Source of the DNA: Lachnospiraceae bacterium
Lineage (GTDB): Bacteria; Bacillota; Clostridia; Lachnospirales; Lachnospiraceae
Assembly (NCBI GenBank): GCA_029063085.1
Contig: JAIDOW010000042.1
Span: 1-42,475, forward strand
Reading direction: 5' to 3'
Length of the DNA stretch: 42,475 nt
A program made the position numbers and the translations under genes. Each line of letters begins with the position of its first letter. Position 1 is the stretch's first letter. The notes beneath the pieces are model-generated. The model had not been told where the DNA came from and did not search any database. It worked only from the letters and a program-made list of their open reading frames with translations. This document shows, in pieces, positions 32,316 through 39,534 of the stretch.

Positions 32316-34631
32316 TCACACAGAATATATCTTCGGCTCGTACGCTAAATTTGCATATCTCTCCAAAATAAAATCCGATATCTCACTAATAGAAAACAAT
32401 GAGGTCACAATATAGATATTGTTTCCTCTTCTCATCGCTTCATCGAGTCCCATCACTTCAACGCCTTCCTTGAAGGTTCCCCAAATAGATTCTTTCCTGT
32501 CTATAAAACATTTTACACGAATATGGTACATTTGGCAAAGAAAATAAAACTGTCTTCCATTTTCTCCTGCCCCATATAAAGCAACCTCTGTCACCCCATC
32601 TGACTGAACCTGCTCTACTACCTCCTGCATGGACTTGATAATTTCATTCCGGGAACCATTTTTTAATGCCCTTCTGACATAATAAAATTCATCTACCAAT
32701 GTCACAGTTCCTTTTGGCCATGTGATATTACTGTTCTGATAGGTATAACTCACATTGCATTTATCAATAAAATCCACACCTTTCTCTTCTGCCAGTGCAA
32801 GGTGCTCCTTTGTAATAATACCTCTTTTATAATTCGTCCCAAAATTTGTATCCGCCTCGAAATCTGCCAGCAGTTTAGCCTCTTCTTTGCGGGGCATATC
32901 AATAAGCCGGTGAAGTATCATAAGTGTTTCTCTTCTATCTGCCAGACAGATTTCTGCCAGTTCCGGTTTCATCTGACAGAATTGGAACCAATATTTTTGA
33001 AAAGCAAAAGCACCTTCAAAAGCAATTTTTGTCAAATCCTCATTATCTACCCCGGCAGCCTGCAATGGAACTATTCTTCCATTTTGCTCCTGATAACCAA
33101 TCGTGCTGCCCTCTGTGACAGATATTAATTTCTCCAGTACATCCGTTGTTCTATGTATTGTCGGAATCAAATCCCGATTCTCCCCAAAAGTACTAAACAT
33201 TCCTTCAAAATCCAAACCGTTATAAAGTCTGTCTTCCGTCACACCTACTGCAAGAAAATGCTTCATCTTATGAGGAACTTTTTCAATATCCAGACACTTC
33301 TCCATCCACATCTGAATCCTGCCAAAAAAACCAATATCAATCGTGGCAATCTGATTCATATCACCTATTTCCTGTTTCAAATACGTTACCAGTTTTCTTC
33401 TCTCTTCCTCTATATAGCATTCAATCTGCTTAACATTTTTTTCTTCAAGAAATCTGCTGATAATATATTCTTTCAAAGTCTCCCCGCCATATGCTATCTT
33501 ATGGCTTTCTTTATGCCTGACATCAAAATACTCCTTTATTTCCAAAAAGTCATGTTCATCAAGCCCCATTAAATGAAAAGATTCCCGAATTGTCAGGTTC
33601 CTGGCACCTATCATATTCTCAATCTCTTCCCGGTTAACCTTTGTAATGGATGGGATATAAGTAACCTTTCTGGATACATAAATCGGATGAACCTCTAATT
33701 CCAATCCGATATTCTGTGCCTCTTTCTTCAGTAATTCTCCCAACAGATAACCCTCTCTCATCAGCGGATAAATTCTGGTAATATTCAGTTTCTGTAATCG
33801 TCTACAAACCCATGAAATATACAGGGAAAGTACCGGTCCTGTCACACCTGCACCCAGTTCATACGCCGTTTTTTCCCTGCCCTCATACGAAGAAGCCTCT
33901 ATACACATTTTCCGCAACGACAAGATGCCCGGCTGAGGAACATTGTGCCTGATTTTCTCATAATCAAAAATACTGTATAACTTATCTGGTATTGCATTAT
34001 AATGAAATGCACACATTCCTCTTTTCAACGGCTGGTCGTAATCTGCATTTTTATTATCACCGATATGAAGCATATCCACTGCCTGAATATCCGGGTATTT
34101 CTCAAACAGTACATCAAACAATTCTCCATTTTGTTTGTTGCACCCATATTCGTTGGAAACAATGATATCATCAAACATGGAAAGCTCTATCTCATTCACT
34201 GCCAAAATATCCCTGATTATTTTACTGCTTAAATACATATCCGATACCAGAACAAGAATACATCCCTTTTCTTTCACTGCCCGCAGCCAGTCAAGAATCA
34301 CAAAATTCGGATAACAGTATTTCTTTTCAAGCTCCACTTCCAATTCTTTTAACTGATTCGTATCGCTTGCAATATAATCCGGATACATCTGATAAATATC
34401 TTCTAAAGTTACCTCCCGATTTGGCTTTCCAATGCGGGCTCTCCTCTCCATTTCTACACGGAACTTCACATACTCTTTGGGATACATACTAATCTTGGCA
34501 ATATCCCGTCTTTCTGCCTCTTCCCACACGAATTCGAATAAATCAATCGGCTTCGCTACAGCCCGCAATAATAAAGTGTCAAATATATCTATACTGATTA
34601 ACTTGTAATTCTCCGCTCTTGGTAACGTCAT
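32316..34631 (-). CDS. HAD-like protein with C-terminal Rossmann domain (COG5610-like)
   Basis: A 771-residue protein. The N-terminal 225 residues are a HAD domain: SIDIFDTLLLR (motif I, Asp15), VLVSDMYL (motif II) and DMLHIGDNKNADYD (motif IV). It resembles large predicted HAD hydrolases found in polysaccharide clusters. A middle region of about 400 residues contains YPLMREGYLLGELL and IATIDIGFFGRIQ and has no function I can name. The last 89 residues are a Rossmann-type domain (VALYGAGENGRQF from 683; CFIDRKESIWG), here at the C-terminus rather than the N-terminus. GGAGG lies upstream of the ATG. It opens the run of tightly packed glycan genes. Confidence 0.75.
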   Translation of the reverse strand: MTLPRAENYKLISIDIFDTLLLRAVAKPIDLFEFVWEEAERRDIAKISMYPKEYVKFRVEMERRARIGKPNREVTLEDIYQMYPDYIASDTNQLKELEVELEKKYCYPNFVILDWLRAVKEKGCILVLVSDMYLSSKIIRDILAVNEIELSMFDDIIVSNEYGCNKQNGELFDVLFEKYPDIQAVDMLHIGDNKNADYDQPLKRGMCAFHYNAIPDKLYSIFDYEKIRHNVPQPGILSLRKMCIEASSYEGREKTAYELGAGVTGPVLSLYISWVCRRLQKLNITRIYPLMREGYLLGELLKKEAQNIGLELEVHPIYVSRKVTYIPSITKVNREEIENMIGARNLTIRESFHLMGLDEHDFLEIKEYFDVRHKESHKIAYGGETLKEYIISRFLEEKNVKQIECYIEEERRKLVTYLKQEIGDMNQIATIDIGFFGRIQMWMEKCLDIEKVPHKMKHFLAVGVTEDRLYNGLDFEGMFSTFGENRDLIPTIHRTTDVLEKLISVTEGSTIGYQEQNGRIVPLQAAGVDNEDLTKIAFEGAFAFQKYWFQFCQMKPELAEICLADRRETLMILHRLIDMPRKEEAKLLADFEADTNFGTNYKRGIITKEHLALAEEKGVDFIDKCNVSYTYQNSNITWPKGTVTLVDEFYYVRRALKNGSRNEIIKSMQEVVEQVQSDGVTEVALYGAGENGRQFYFLCQMYHIRVKCFIDRKESIWGTFKEGVEVMGLDEAMRRGNNIYIVTSLFSISEISDFILERYANLAYEPKIYSV

Positions 34632-34702
34632 ACTTTATTTCCTCCACAGTTTGTAATCAATTTTGCTCTTCAAACTCTGTCTCATAGATTATGGAGATTT
34701 AC

Positions 34703-34731
34703 AAGATACTATCATGCATAATCCATGTGAA
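34703..34731 (-). promoter_or_regulatory. Weak candidate promoter for the glycan operon
   Basis: On the minus strand TTCACA (34731-34726), 17 bases, TATCTT (34708-34703), about 75 bases before the HAD gene start. The -35 matches 5 of 6 and the -10 only 4 of 6 consensus bases. Alternatively the operon is read from the promoter upstream of the CDP-glycerol transferase gene. Confidence 0.25.
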
Positions 34732-34776
34732 TTTCCTTCCCATTAGTATAATGTTTTCGGATATTCCAATCTGTCA

Positions 34777-36072
34777 TCAGGTTATCCCTTTGACCGATTC
34801 TGCCAGCCTTCCTGCTGATTTACAATCTATCTGCTTATAAAGCTTTCCACGGAACTCTTTCCGTTTCCCTGCCGCCTCATCCCGCTGCAAAAGCCTCTGG
34901 ATACTCTCCTCTAACTCTGCCAGATTATAAGCCCTTACCTCAGGCATATATTCCTCAAAATCAAAATATGCATCCCTTGTATCCTTCGAATAGTCTTCAT
35001 AATCATAATGAAATGCCACCACCGGTCTGTCAAGTAACATATAATCGCTGTATACCGATGAATAATCTGCTATCAGTAGATTCATCTTACCAAGAAAACA
35101 GTTCACATCAACATTAGCCGGAACAACATATATATTGGAATATTCTATCTTTTCAAATGCCTCCTTACAGGCAGATTTGGGATGCAGCTTACATACCAGC
35201 ACTATATCATTTTCCTTGAAATATGCATTCAATTCCGCTAAATCGCAAACCTCAAAAAACTTCACTTCTGAAGGACGAAACGTAGGAAAATATCCAAGAA
35301 TGGTTTTTCCCTGGTTTTTCCACTCTTCTATATGCTCCATCAACATCTGTTCTTCTCTTTGATACAGGTTTAGTATATCAGATTCTTCAAAAAGAATATC
35401 ATTTCGTGGATAACCTGCTTCTATTACATGGCTCTCCGGCACCTGAAATGCCCTAGCAAAAATCCCACTCATCATCGGCGATGTGGTAAGTATATAATGG
35501 CTTGGCTTTTCGTCAGATAAACGTCTTGGAAAATATTTGAACTTCTCCCATCCATTCTTCGGATGCCTTACCTTATCATGCTTATTATCATAATTAATGC
35601 ATTTATTGCCGACACCGTGCCAAAGATTTATCTTCACCGCCCCGGCACTCAACCAGAAATTAATATCCTTCGAATAATTATCAAACAGGTACACTTTACC
35701 TCTTAATGCATACCAGATTCCCTTCATGGAATGATAATAATATGCTTCATACCCATTCTCATTTAAAAAACTGATTATCCCCTTGTCCTGGCTGATCCAT
35801 ATCGGACGAATCTTCTTACAATTCTCATCCTCGACAAAAGCATGTCCTGCTTTTTTCCAGTCCGCTATACCAGCCTTTACCTGTTCAGATGCTCTGTGAC
35901 TGTGCTGGCTTACATACAGATAGAAATACCTGGGATTATCCGCAAACCTCCGGCCAAAGGTAGAACCGAACAACCAGATATGCTTATCTCTAGGAAACAA
36001 AAAAGATAACCAATAGATTGGTAAAAGCAAAAGCTGTCCCCAGTACTTCATCCCATTGATTATCTGTCTCAT
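34777..36072 (-). CDS. CDP-glycerol glycerophosphotransferase-family protein
   Basis: A 431-residue TagB/TagF-type GT-B enzyme. A short hydrophobic N-terminus (about 12-26) is followed by WLFGSTFGRRFADNPRYFY; the C-terminal half has NLWHGVGNK, GYPRNDILF, ILGYFPTFRPS, CKLHPKS and the ADYSSVYSDYMLLDRPVVAF motif, all typical of teichoic acid polymerases and primases. It should transfer glycerol phosphate, or a related polyol phosphate, from a CDP carrier. Here it lies in a flagellin glycan island instead of a teichoic acid cluster and no CDP-glycerol synthase (tagD) is present, so glycerol phosphate on the glycan is an inference. It sits behind a sigma-28-like promoter. Confidence 0.85.
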   Translation of the reverse strand: MRQIINGMKYWGQLLLLPIYWLSFLFPRDKHIWLFGSTFGRRFADNPRYFYLYVSQHSHRASEQVKAGIADWKKAGHAFVEDENCKKIRPIWISQDKGIISFLNENGYEAYYYHSMKGIWYALRGKVYLFDNYSKDINFWLSAGAVKINLWHGVGNKCINYDNKHDKVRHPKNGWEKFKYFPRRLSDEKPSHYILTTSPMMSGIFARAFQVPESHVIEAGYPRNDILFEESDILNLYQREEQMLMEHIEEWKNQGKTILGYFPTFRPSEVKFFEVCDLAELNAYFKENDIVLVCKLHPKSACKEAFEKIEYSNIYVVPANVDVNCFLGKMNLLIADYSSVYSDYMLLDRPVVAFHYDYEDYSKDTRDAYFDFEEYMPEVRAYNLAELEESIQRLLQRDEAAGKRKEFRGKLYKQIDCKSAGRLAESVKGIT

Positions 36073-36149
36073 GCTGTATATCCTCCTCCGTGAGTCTTTG
36101 TGGCACCAGTTTATGCATTATATACTGCACAATGGCACTTATGTGTATT

Positions 36150-36176
36150 ATATCGGCAGAATTGTACTTTTTATTA
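36150..36176 (-). promoter_or_regulatory. Sigma-28 (SigD/FliA)-like promoter
   Basis: On the minus strand TAAT (36176-36173), 15 bases, GCCGATAT (36157-36150). The -10 is a full match to the flagellar sigma-D consensus and the -35 differs from TAAA at one base. It lies about 80 bases before the CDP-glycerol transferase start. The same 14 bases, GCCGATATAATACA, occur upstream of the NeuB gene. Motility sigma control would link this gene to flagellar expression. Confidence 0.55.
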
Positions 36177-36203
36177 ATATTCCTGCAACTTCATTAAAAA
36201 TGG

Positions 36204-36533
36204 CTATTCCTCTTCTTCTGTACTAAAATTTATACCATCAGCTAACATATCAAAAAAATCTATACCACTATCCTCTTCCGGCTTTGGAAACATTCTCCAA
36301 TACTCACCCTGAAACCTCCAATCAAGTTCAGTTTCATCAAATACTTCTAAATTATCAACATAAAATTTTGCCAGCTGCTCTTCACGCCTCAAAAATCCTG
36401 CTGCACTTAACGTATCGCTTTTCAACGCATCAACAATCCTATCTCTAATCTCTATCTTTTGCCTTATATCATGAGCAAATTCATTTACAAATGCTTCATA
36501 CTGTTTTTCTTGTTCACTTGTGAGCCTACCCAT
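36204..36533 (-). CDS. Unknown acidic protein (109 residues)
   Basis: A small soluble protein that I do not recognise. Residues 1-60 are predicted helical with mixed charge (SEQEKQYEAFVNEFAHDIRQ, RDRIVDALKSDTLSAAGFLRREEQ), the rest is aromatic and strongly acidic, ending STEEEE. No membrane or signal segment. The ATG at 36533 has GGAG 6 bases upstream and is preferred over an in-frame ATG seven codons earlier. It has a good promoter of its own and lies upstream of the sigma-28-like promoter of the next gene, so it may be independent of the glycan operon. Confidence 0.6.
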   Translation of the reverse strand: MGRLTSEQEKQYEAFVNEFAHDIRQKIEIRDRIVDALKSDTLSAAGFLRREEQLAKFYVDNLEVFDETELDWRFQGEYWRMFPKPEEDSGIDFFDMLADGINFSTEEEE

Positions 36534-36591
36534 GAAAGACTCCATACCTTTCAAGCTTGTTTGCCATAAGCAATTGCCTATTGTTTGTTAT

Positions 36592-36620
36592 ATTATACGA
36601 AATCCATCATTATAAATCAA
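36592..36620 (-). promoter_or_regulatory. Sigma-A promoter of the acidic protein gene
   Basis: On the minus strand TTGATT (36620-36615), 17 bases, TATAAT (36597-36592). The -10 is perfect and the -35 matches 4 of 6 consensus bases, about 60 bases before the start codon. Confidence 0.55.
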
Positions 36621-36664
36621 TCAGACTGACAAAAAGGCTTTTAAATATTTAAAAAATTTATAGC

Positions 36665-36913
36665 TATGAAGATTTGATTGCCTTTTACCAGTAATCTGAT
36701 TGCGAAGAAGACTTCCTGTGCATGATTATTCTGGACGCTGTTATCTTCAATGCAGACCTACATCTTGGAAACTTTAGATTCATTATAAATAGTGATACCT
36801 TTGAGATTCTCCCATTTGCTCTGGTTTTTGACCATAATATGGCATTACTGCAAGGGGCGGGCAGATTAAGCAGTACAGACAGATTTCTTGTATATAAAAA
36901 TGCTCCCATATAA
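36665..36913 (+). pseudogene. Remnant of a HipA-like kinase
   Basis: A plus-strand fragment reading YEDLIAFYQ, then an in-frame TAA (36692-36694), then a frame of 72 codons (36695-36910) before the TAA at 36911-36913. After the first stop it contains ILDAVIFNADLHLGNF and LVFDHNMALL. These match the catalytic loop (N-x-D-x-H-x-x-N) and metal-binding FD motif of HipA-type Ser/Thr kinases, as found in HipA-domain proteins of Clostridia. The N-terminal domains are missing and the sequence after the FD motif does not continue the family. Neither strand here has a ribosome site or intact gene. The end overlaps the terminator of the NeuB gene. It marks past insertion or decay of a toxin-type kinase gene. 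Confidence 0.6.
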
Positions 36914-36943
36914 GCAAGTGTAATTCCCCTCGCTTATATAGGA
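36895..36943 (-). terminator. Intrinsic terminator after the NeuB gene
   Basis: On the minus strand TCCTATATAAGC (36943-36932) pairs with GCTTATATGGGA (36915-36904): 12 pairs with one T-G. The tail after GC is ATTTTTATATAC. It lies about 45 bases past the NeuB stop at 36987. Confidence 0.7.
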
Positions 36944-36986
36944 ACATTTCTATCCTTCACACAATCTTCTGTTATGGATGTCTTCC

Positions 36987-38483
36987 TTACCACTTTCTCA
37001 GTATCGTCTTTCTCTCCATCGGATCCATTCTGCGAATTAATGGATCATCATAATAAGAATCACTCTTCACATGTGTGGTAGATACCTCTTCAAAAATCGC
37101 TCCGGTCTGGGATGTAAAAGAATGCTTCTCTCCCCGGAGCACTGTCTGGATATCTCCCGGTTTCATCTTCCGCTCTTTTCCTTCAATGGTTACCGTTAAA
37201 TCACCATATAATAACTGGAAGGTCTCTTCCTTTACCTTATGGGCATGGGTCGGATGCTTTTGTCCCGGCAGCACGATCAATAATTTCTTACAATATTCCC
37301 TATTGATAATATTAATGAGAATCGCTCCAGTCTGACGGAAATGTTTCATTCCATAATGATGGGAAAGTTCCACATCAAAATCATCACCCAATGCAATTCC
37401 TGCCTCATACAACATACCTTTTGCATCATGTACCACACTTCTTGCCAGATTAATATCCGTTAGTTTCTTTTTCTCATGCAGTTCGTCATTCGCTTTATAG
37501 TCTCTGCTTGCTATCACACCATCATAAAATTCCCCGGAATTCATCTGCTTATCATGACATGGCATAGCAAAAAATACATCTTCTCTCGTTAATTCTTCCC
37601 CTTCTTTTACTTCCCTCTTTACATATACGCCCCGCATCAGAGAATTCAGGGAATCCAGTTCCTCCTGAGAAATATATTTTTCGCCGGCTTTCTTCATGCT
37701 GCACATAGCCTTTGCCTGCAACGCAGCGGCTACCCAGCGATCAGCCTGCTCCGGATTCATAGAATATGCATTCAGTGTAATCGTATCCGTCGGCAACCCA
37801 ACATGACGTTCCAAAATCTTTGCTCCCTTTGCAATCGCTAACATCGGTGCCGTATTATCATCCGGATCCTCATGACCAGAATAACCAACCATAATATCCG
37901 GATATCTGCGATTCATCTTATCGATAAAATCCAGCTGCAAACGTTCCATTGGCGCCGGATACTCTGCTACACAATGCAGAAATGCAAAATCACAATGTCT
38001 ATGGGTAAAGAAATTATATAACTTATCAATATCGGATAACGGTTTTCCTCCCGTAGATATGATCAAAGGTTTATTTGCTGCAGCCGCCTTTTCCAGAAGC
38101 GGCCAGTCAAGTGCAGAACAGCTGGCAATCTTGATAATATCTACACCCATATCCATACACCAGTCAACACCATCCTCATCAAAAGGGGTACTCATGGTAA
38201 TTAACCCTTCTTCATGGATTGCCCCCACCAGCTGGGAAAATTCTTCAAAAGTGAGTCTTGTACTCTCAAATCTTGGAATATGTTTTACATCCTGTCTGCC
38301 CTTATACTCCGGATGGATAAAGGTATCCAGGTTACGGAACTGCAATTTAACTGCTGCTTTTATATTATGTTTTCTGGCAATCTTACCCATCTCATGGATG
38401 ATATCTATTCCATGTTCCACACTGCCCTGATGAGAATTTGCCATCTCAAAAATAAATAAATTCTTGAATATTTCATTTGCCAT
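36987..38483 (-). CDS. NeuB-family nonulosonate synthase fused to a cupin
   Basis: A 498-residue protein. Residues 1 to about 280 are a NeuB-type TIM barrel (EMANSHQGS, KLQFRNLDTF, MSTPFDEDGVDW, VGYSGHEDPDD, KILERHVGL) that condenses phosphoenolpyruvate with a hexosamine-derived sugar. Residues about 285-345 are an SAF (antifreeze-like) domain (RGVYVKREVKEGEELTRED split around the first strand). The last 130 residues, absent from ordinary 350-residue NeuB proteins, form a cupin with HPTHAHKVKEETFQ and HSF motifs. Sialic, legionaminic and pseudaminic acid synthases cannot be told apart here; the flagellar context favours the last two. AAGGAGG lies 8 bases before the ATG. Own promoter and terminator. 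Confidence 0.88.
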   Translation of the reverse strand: MANEIFKNLFIFEMANSHQGSVEHGIDIIHEMGKIARKHNIKAAVKLQFRNLDTFIHPEYKGRQDVKHIPRFESTRLTFEEFSQLVGAIHEEGLITMSTPFDEDGVDWCMDMGVDIIKIASCSALDWPLLEKAAAANKPLIISTGGKPLSDIDKLYNFFTHRHCDFAFLHCVAEYPAPMERLQLDFIDKMNRRYPDIMVGYSGHEDPDDNTAPMLAIAKGAKILERHVGLPTDTITLNAYSMNPEQADRWVAAALQAKAMCSMKKAGEKYISQEELDSLNSLMRGVYVKREVKEGEELTREDVFFAMPCHDKQMNSGEFYDGVIASRDYKANDELHEKKKLTDINLARSVVHDAKGMLYEAGIALGDDFDVELSHHYGMKHFRQTGAILINIINREYCKKLLIVLPGQKHPTHAHKVKEETFQLLYGDLTVTIEGKERKMKPGDIQTVLRGEKHSFTSQTGAIFEEVSTTHVKSDSYYDDPLIRRMDPMERKTILRKW

Positions 38484-38712
38484 ATTATAACCCTCCTTGA
38501 ATCGTAACTTATTCTAATCTTGTAGTAGCTTATATGCCATTAAAGCTGTCAAATATGTATATAAACAATGACGTCTGTCTGCTCAAGTCAAATGCTCATG
38601 CAAGCACGGCACTTGGATCATTGCTCGCGGGAATAAAATTCATTTACCCTTCTATTGTATATCCTAAAGATAGAACCATTCATCGCCCCACATATCAAAT
38701 TTCCAGCTATGT

Positions 38713-38740
38713 ATTATATCGGCTAAATCTATTATAACAA
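38713..38740 (-). promoter_or_regulatory. NeuB promoter with sigma-28-like motif
   Basis: On the minus strand TTGTTA (38740-38735), 16 bases, TATAAT (38718-38713) fits sigma-A. The -10 overlaps GCCGATAT (38723-38716), a full sigma-28 -10 match, but no TAAA lies 15 bases upstream. The rest of the 303-base gap (38484-38786) is a leader of about 220 bases with a GC-richer patch at 38590-38635 and no supported gene, plus the neuA terminator. Confidence 0.45.
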
Positions 38741-38750
38741 GAACCTGTAC

Positions 38751-38781
38751 AACAAAACAAGTGGCAATATTCTGCCACTTG
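38751..38781 (-). terminator. Intrinsic terminator after neuA
   Basis: On the minus strand CAAGTGGCA (38781-38773) pairs perfectly with TGCCACTTG (38766-38758), loop of 6, then TTTTGTTG. It lies immediately after the neuA stop at 38787 and separates maf-neuA from the NeuB gene. Confidence 0.85.
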
Positions 38782-38786
38782 TCCGT

Positions 38787-39533
38787 TCATTTCATTGCTC
38801 TGATTACCCTTTCAAAATCTTCCTCTGTATCAATGTCATAATTCTCCCGCATTTCATATCCTAAAATGCAGTCTCCAGACATAGAATGCTTTTCCAAAAC
38901 TACTTCCGGACGAAATACATCAATACATGCATTTTGATAATATACAGTAGGCAGCTGCTGTCTGGGCATATTATAGCATTCCGGAATATCTTTCATCAAT
39001 GGAATAATCTGTCCTGCAACTTCACTTTTTTCGTCCTTCAATATCTGATGATCTTTTTCCTCATTCTTTGTACTGATATCTTTTAACAGCCACATCTTAT
39101 AAGGTATTTCTGTAGCTTTTGTCATACTGCGAACAGAATCTGCTTCCGGATGTTTTAGAAGCAATTCGACCATATTATCAATATCTGCACTTCTGCGGAT
39201 TGGATAAGTGGGCCTCAATTGTACTACAACGTCCGGTATATAATGATCATTTTCTTTCAGCCATGTAAGTGCATGATAGAATACATCATAATCCAGTGCA
39301 GTATCTGTAGCATATTCTGCCGGTCTTAAAAACGGAACCTCCGCACCATACTCCTTTGCAATCTCTGCATAATCCTTACTGTCCGTGCTGACAATCACAC
39401 GATTGATATACGTTGAAGCTTTTGCATGATCAATAGAATGTGCCAGCATAGGTTTTCCGCCAATTTCTCGTATGTTTTTATGCGGCACGGATTTTGAACC
39501 TGCTCTGGCAGGGATTACTGCTAATATTTCCAT
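38787..39533 (-). CDS. CMP-nonulosonate cytidylyltransferase (NeuA-like)
   Basis: CMP-sialate synthase-type enzyme, 248 residues. It couples CTP to a nonulosonic acid to form the CMP-sugar donor used by Maf. The N-terminal IPARAGSKSVPHKNIREIGG carries the CTP-binding Arg, Ser and Lys; VVSTDSKDYA-like IVSTDSKDYAEIAKEYG, LRPAEYATDTALDYDV and QLRPTYPIR follow, and the C-terminal EMRENYDIDTEEDFE is the family ending. The ATG at 39533 begins one base after the stop of the Maf gene, with GCGGGTGA upstream, so the two are coupled. Legionaminic or pseudaminic acid is the likely substrate in a flagellar locus. Confidence 0.88.
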   Translation of the reverse strand: MEILAVIPARAGSKSVPHKNIREIGGKPMLAHSIDHAKASTYINRVIVSTDSKDYAEIAKEYGAEVPFLRPAEYATDTALDYDVFYHALTWLKENDHYIPDVVVQLRPTYPIRRSADIDNMVELLLKHPEADSVRSMTKATEIPYKMWLLKDISTKNEEKDHQILKDEKSEVAGQIIPLMKDIPECYNMPRQQLPTVYYQNACIDVFRPEVVLEKHSMSGDCILGYEMRENYDIDTEEDFERVIRAMK

Positions 39534-39534
39534 G

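Noticed and set aside
15157-36072. Capsule or exopolysaccharide locus
   Set aside because: No Wzx, Wzy, Wza/Wzz, priming transferase, tyrosine kinase or ABC exporter is present, and both flanks are flagellin-Maf pairs. Not fully excluded, because such genes might lie elsewhere.
36722-36913. Plus-strand 63-codon frame as an intact gene
   Set aside because: It has no ribosome site, lacks all N-terminal kinase domains, has an in-frame stop shortly upstream and ends inside a terminator. Treated as a pseudogene.
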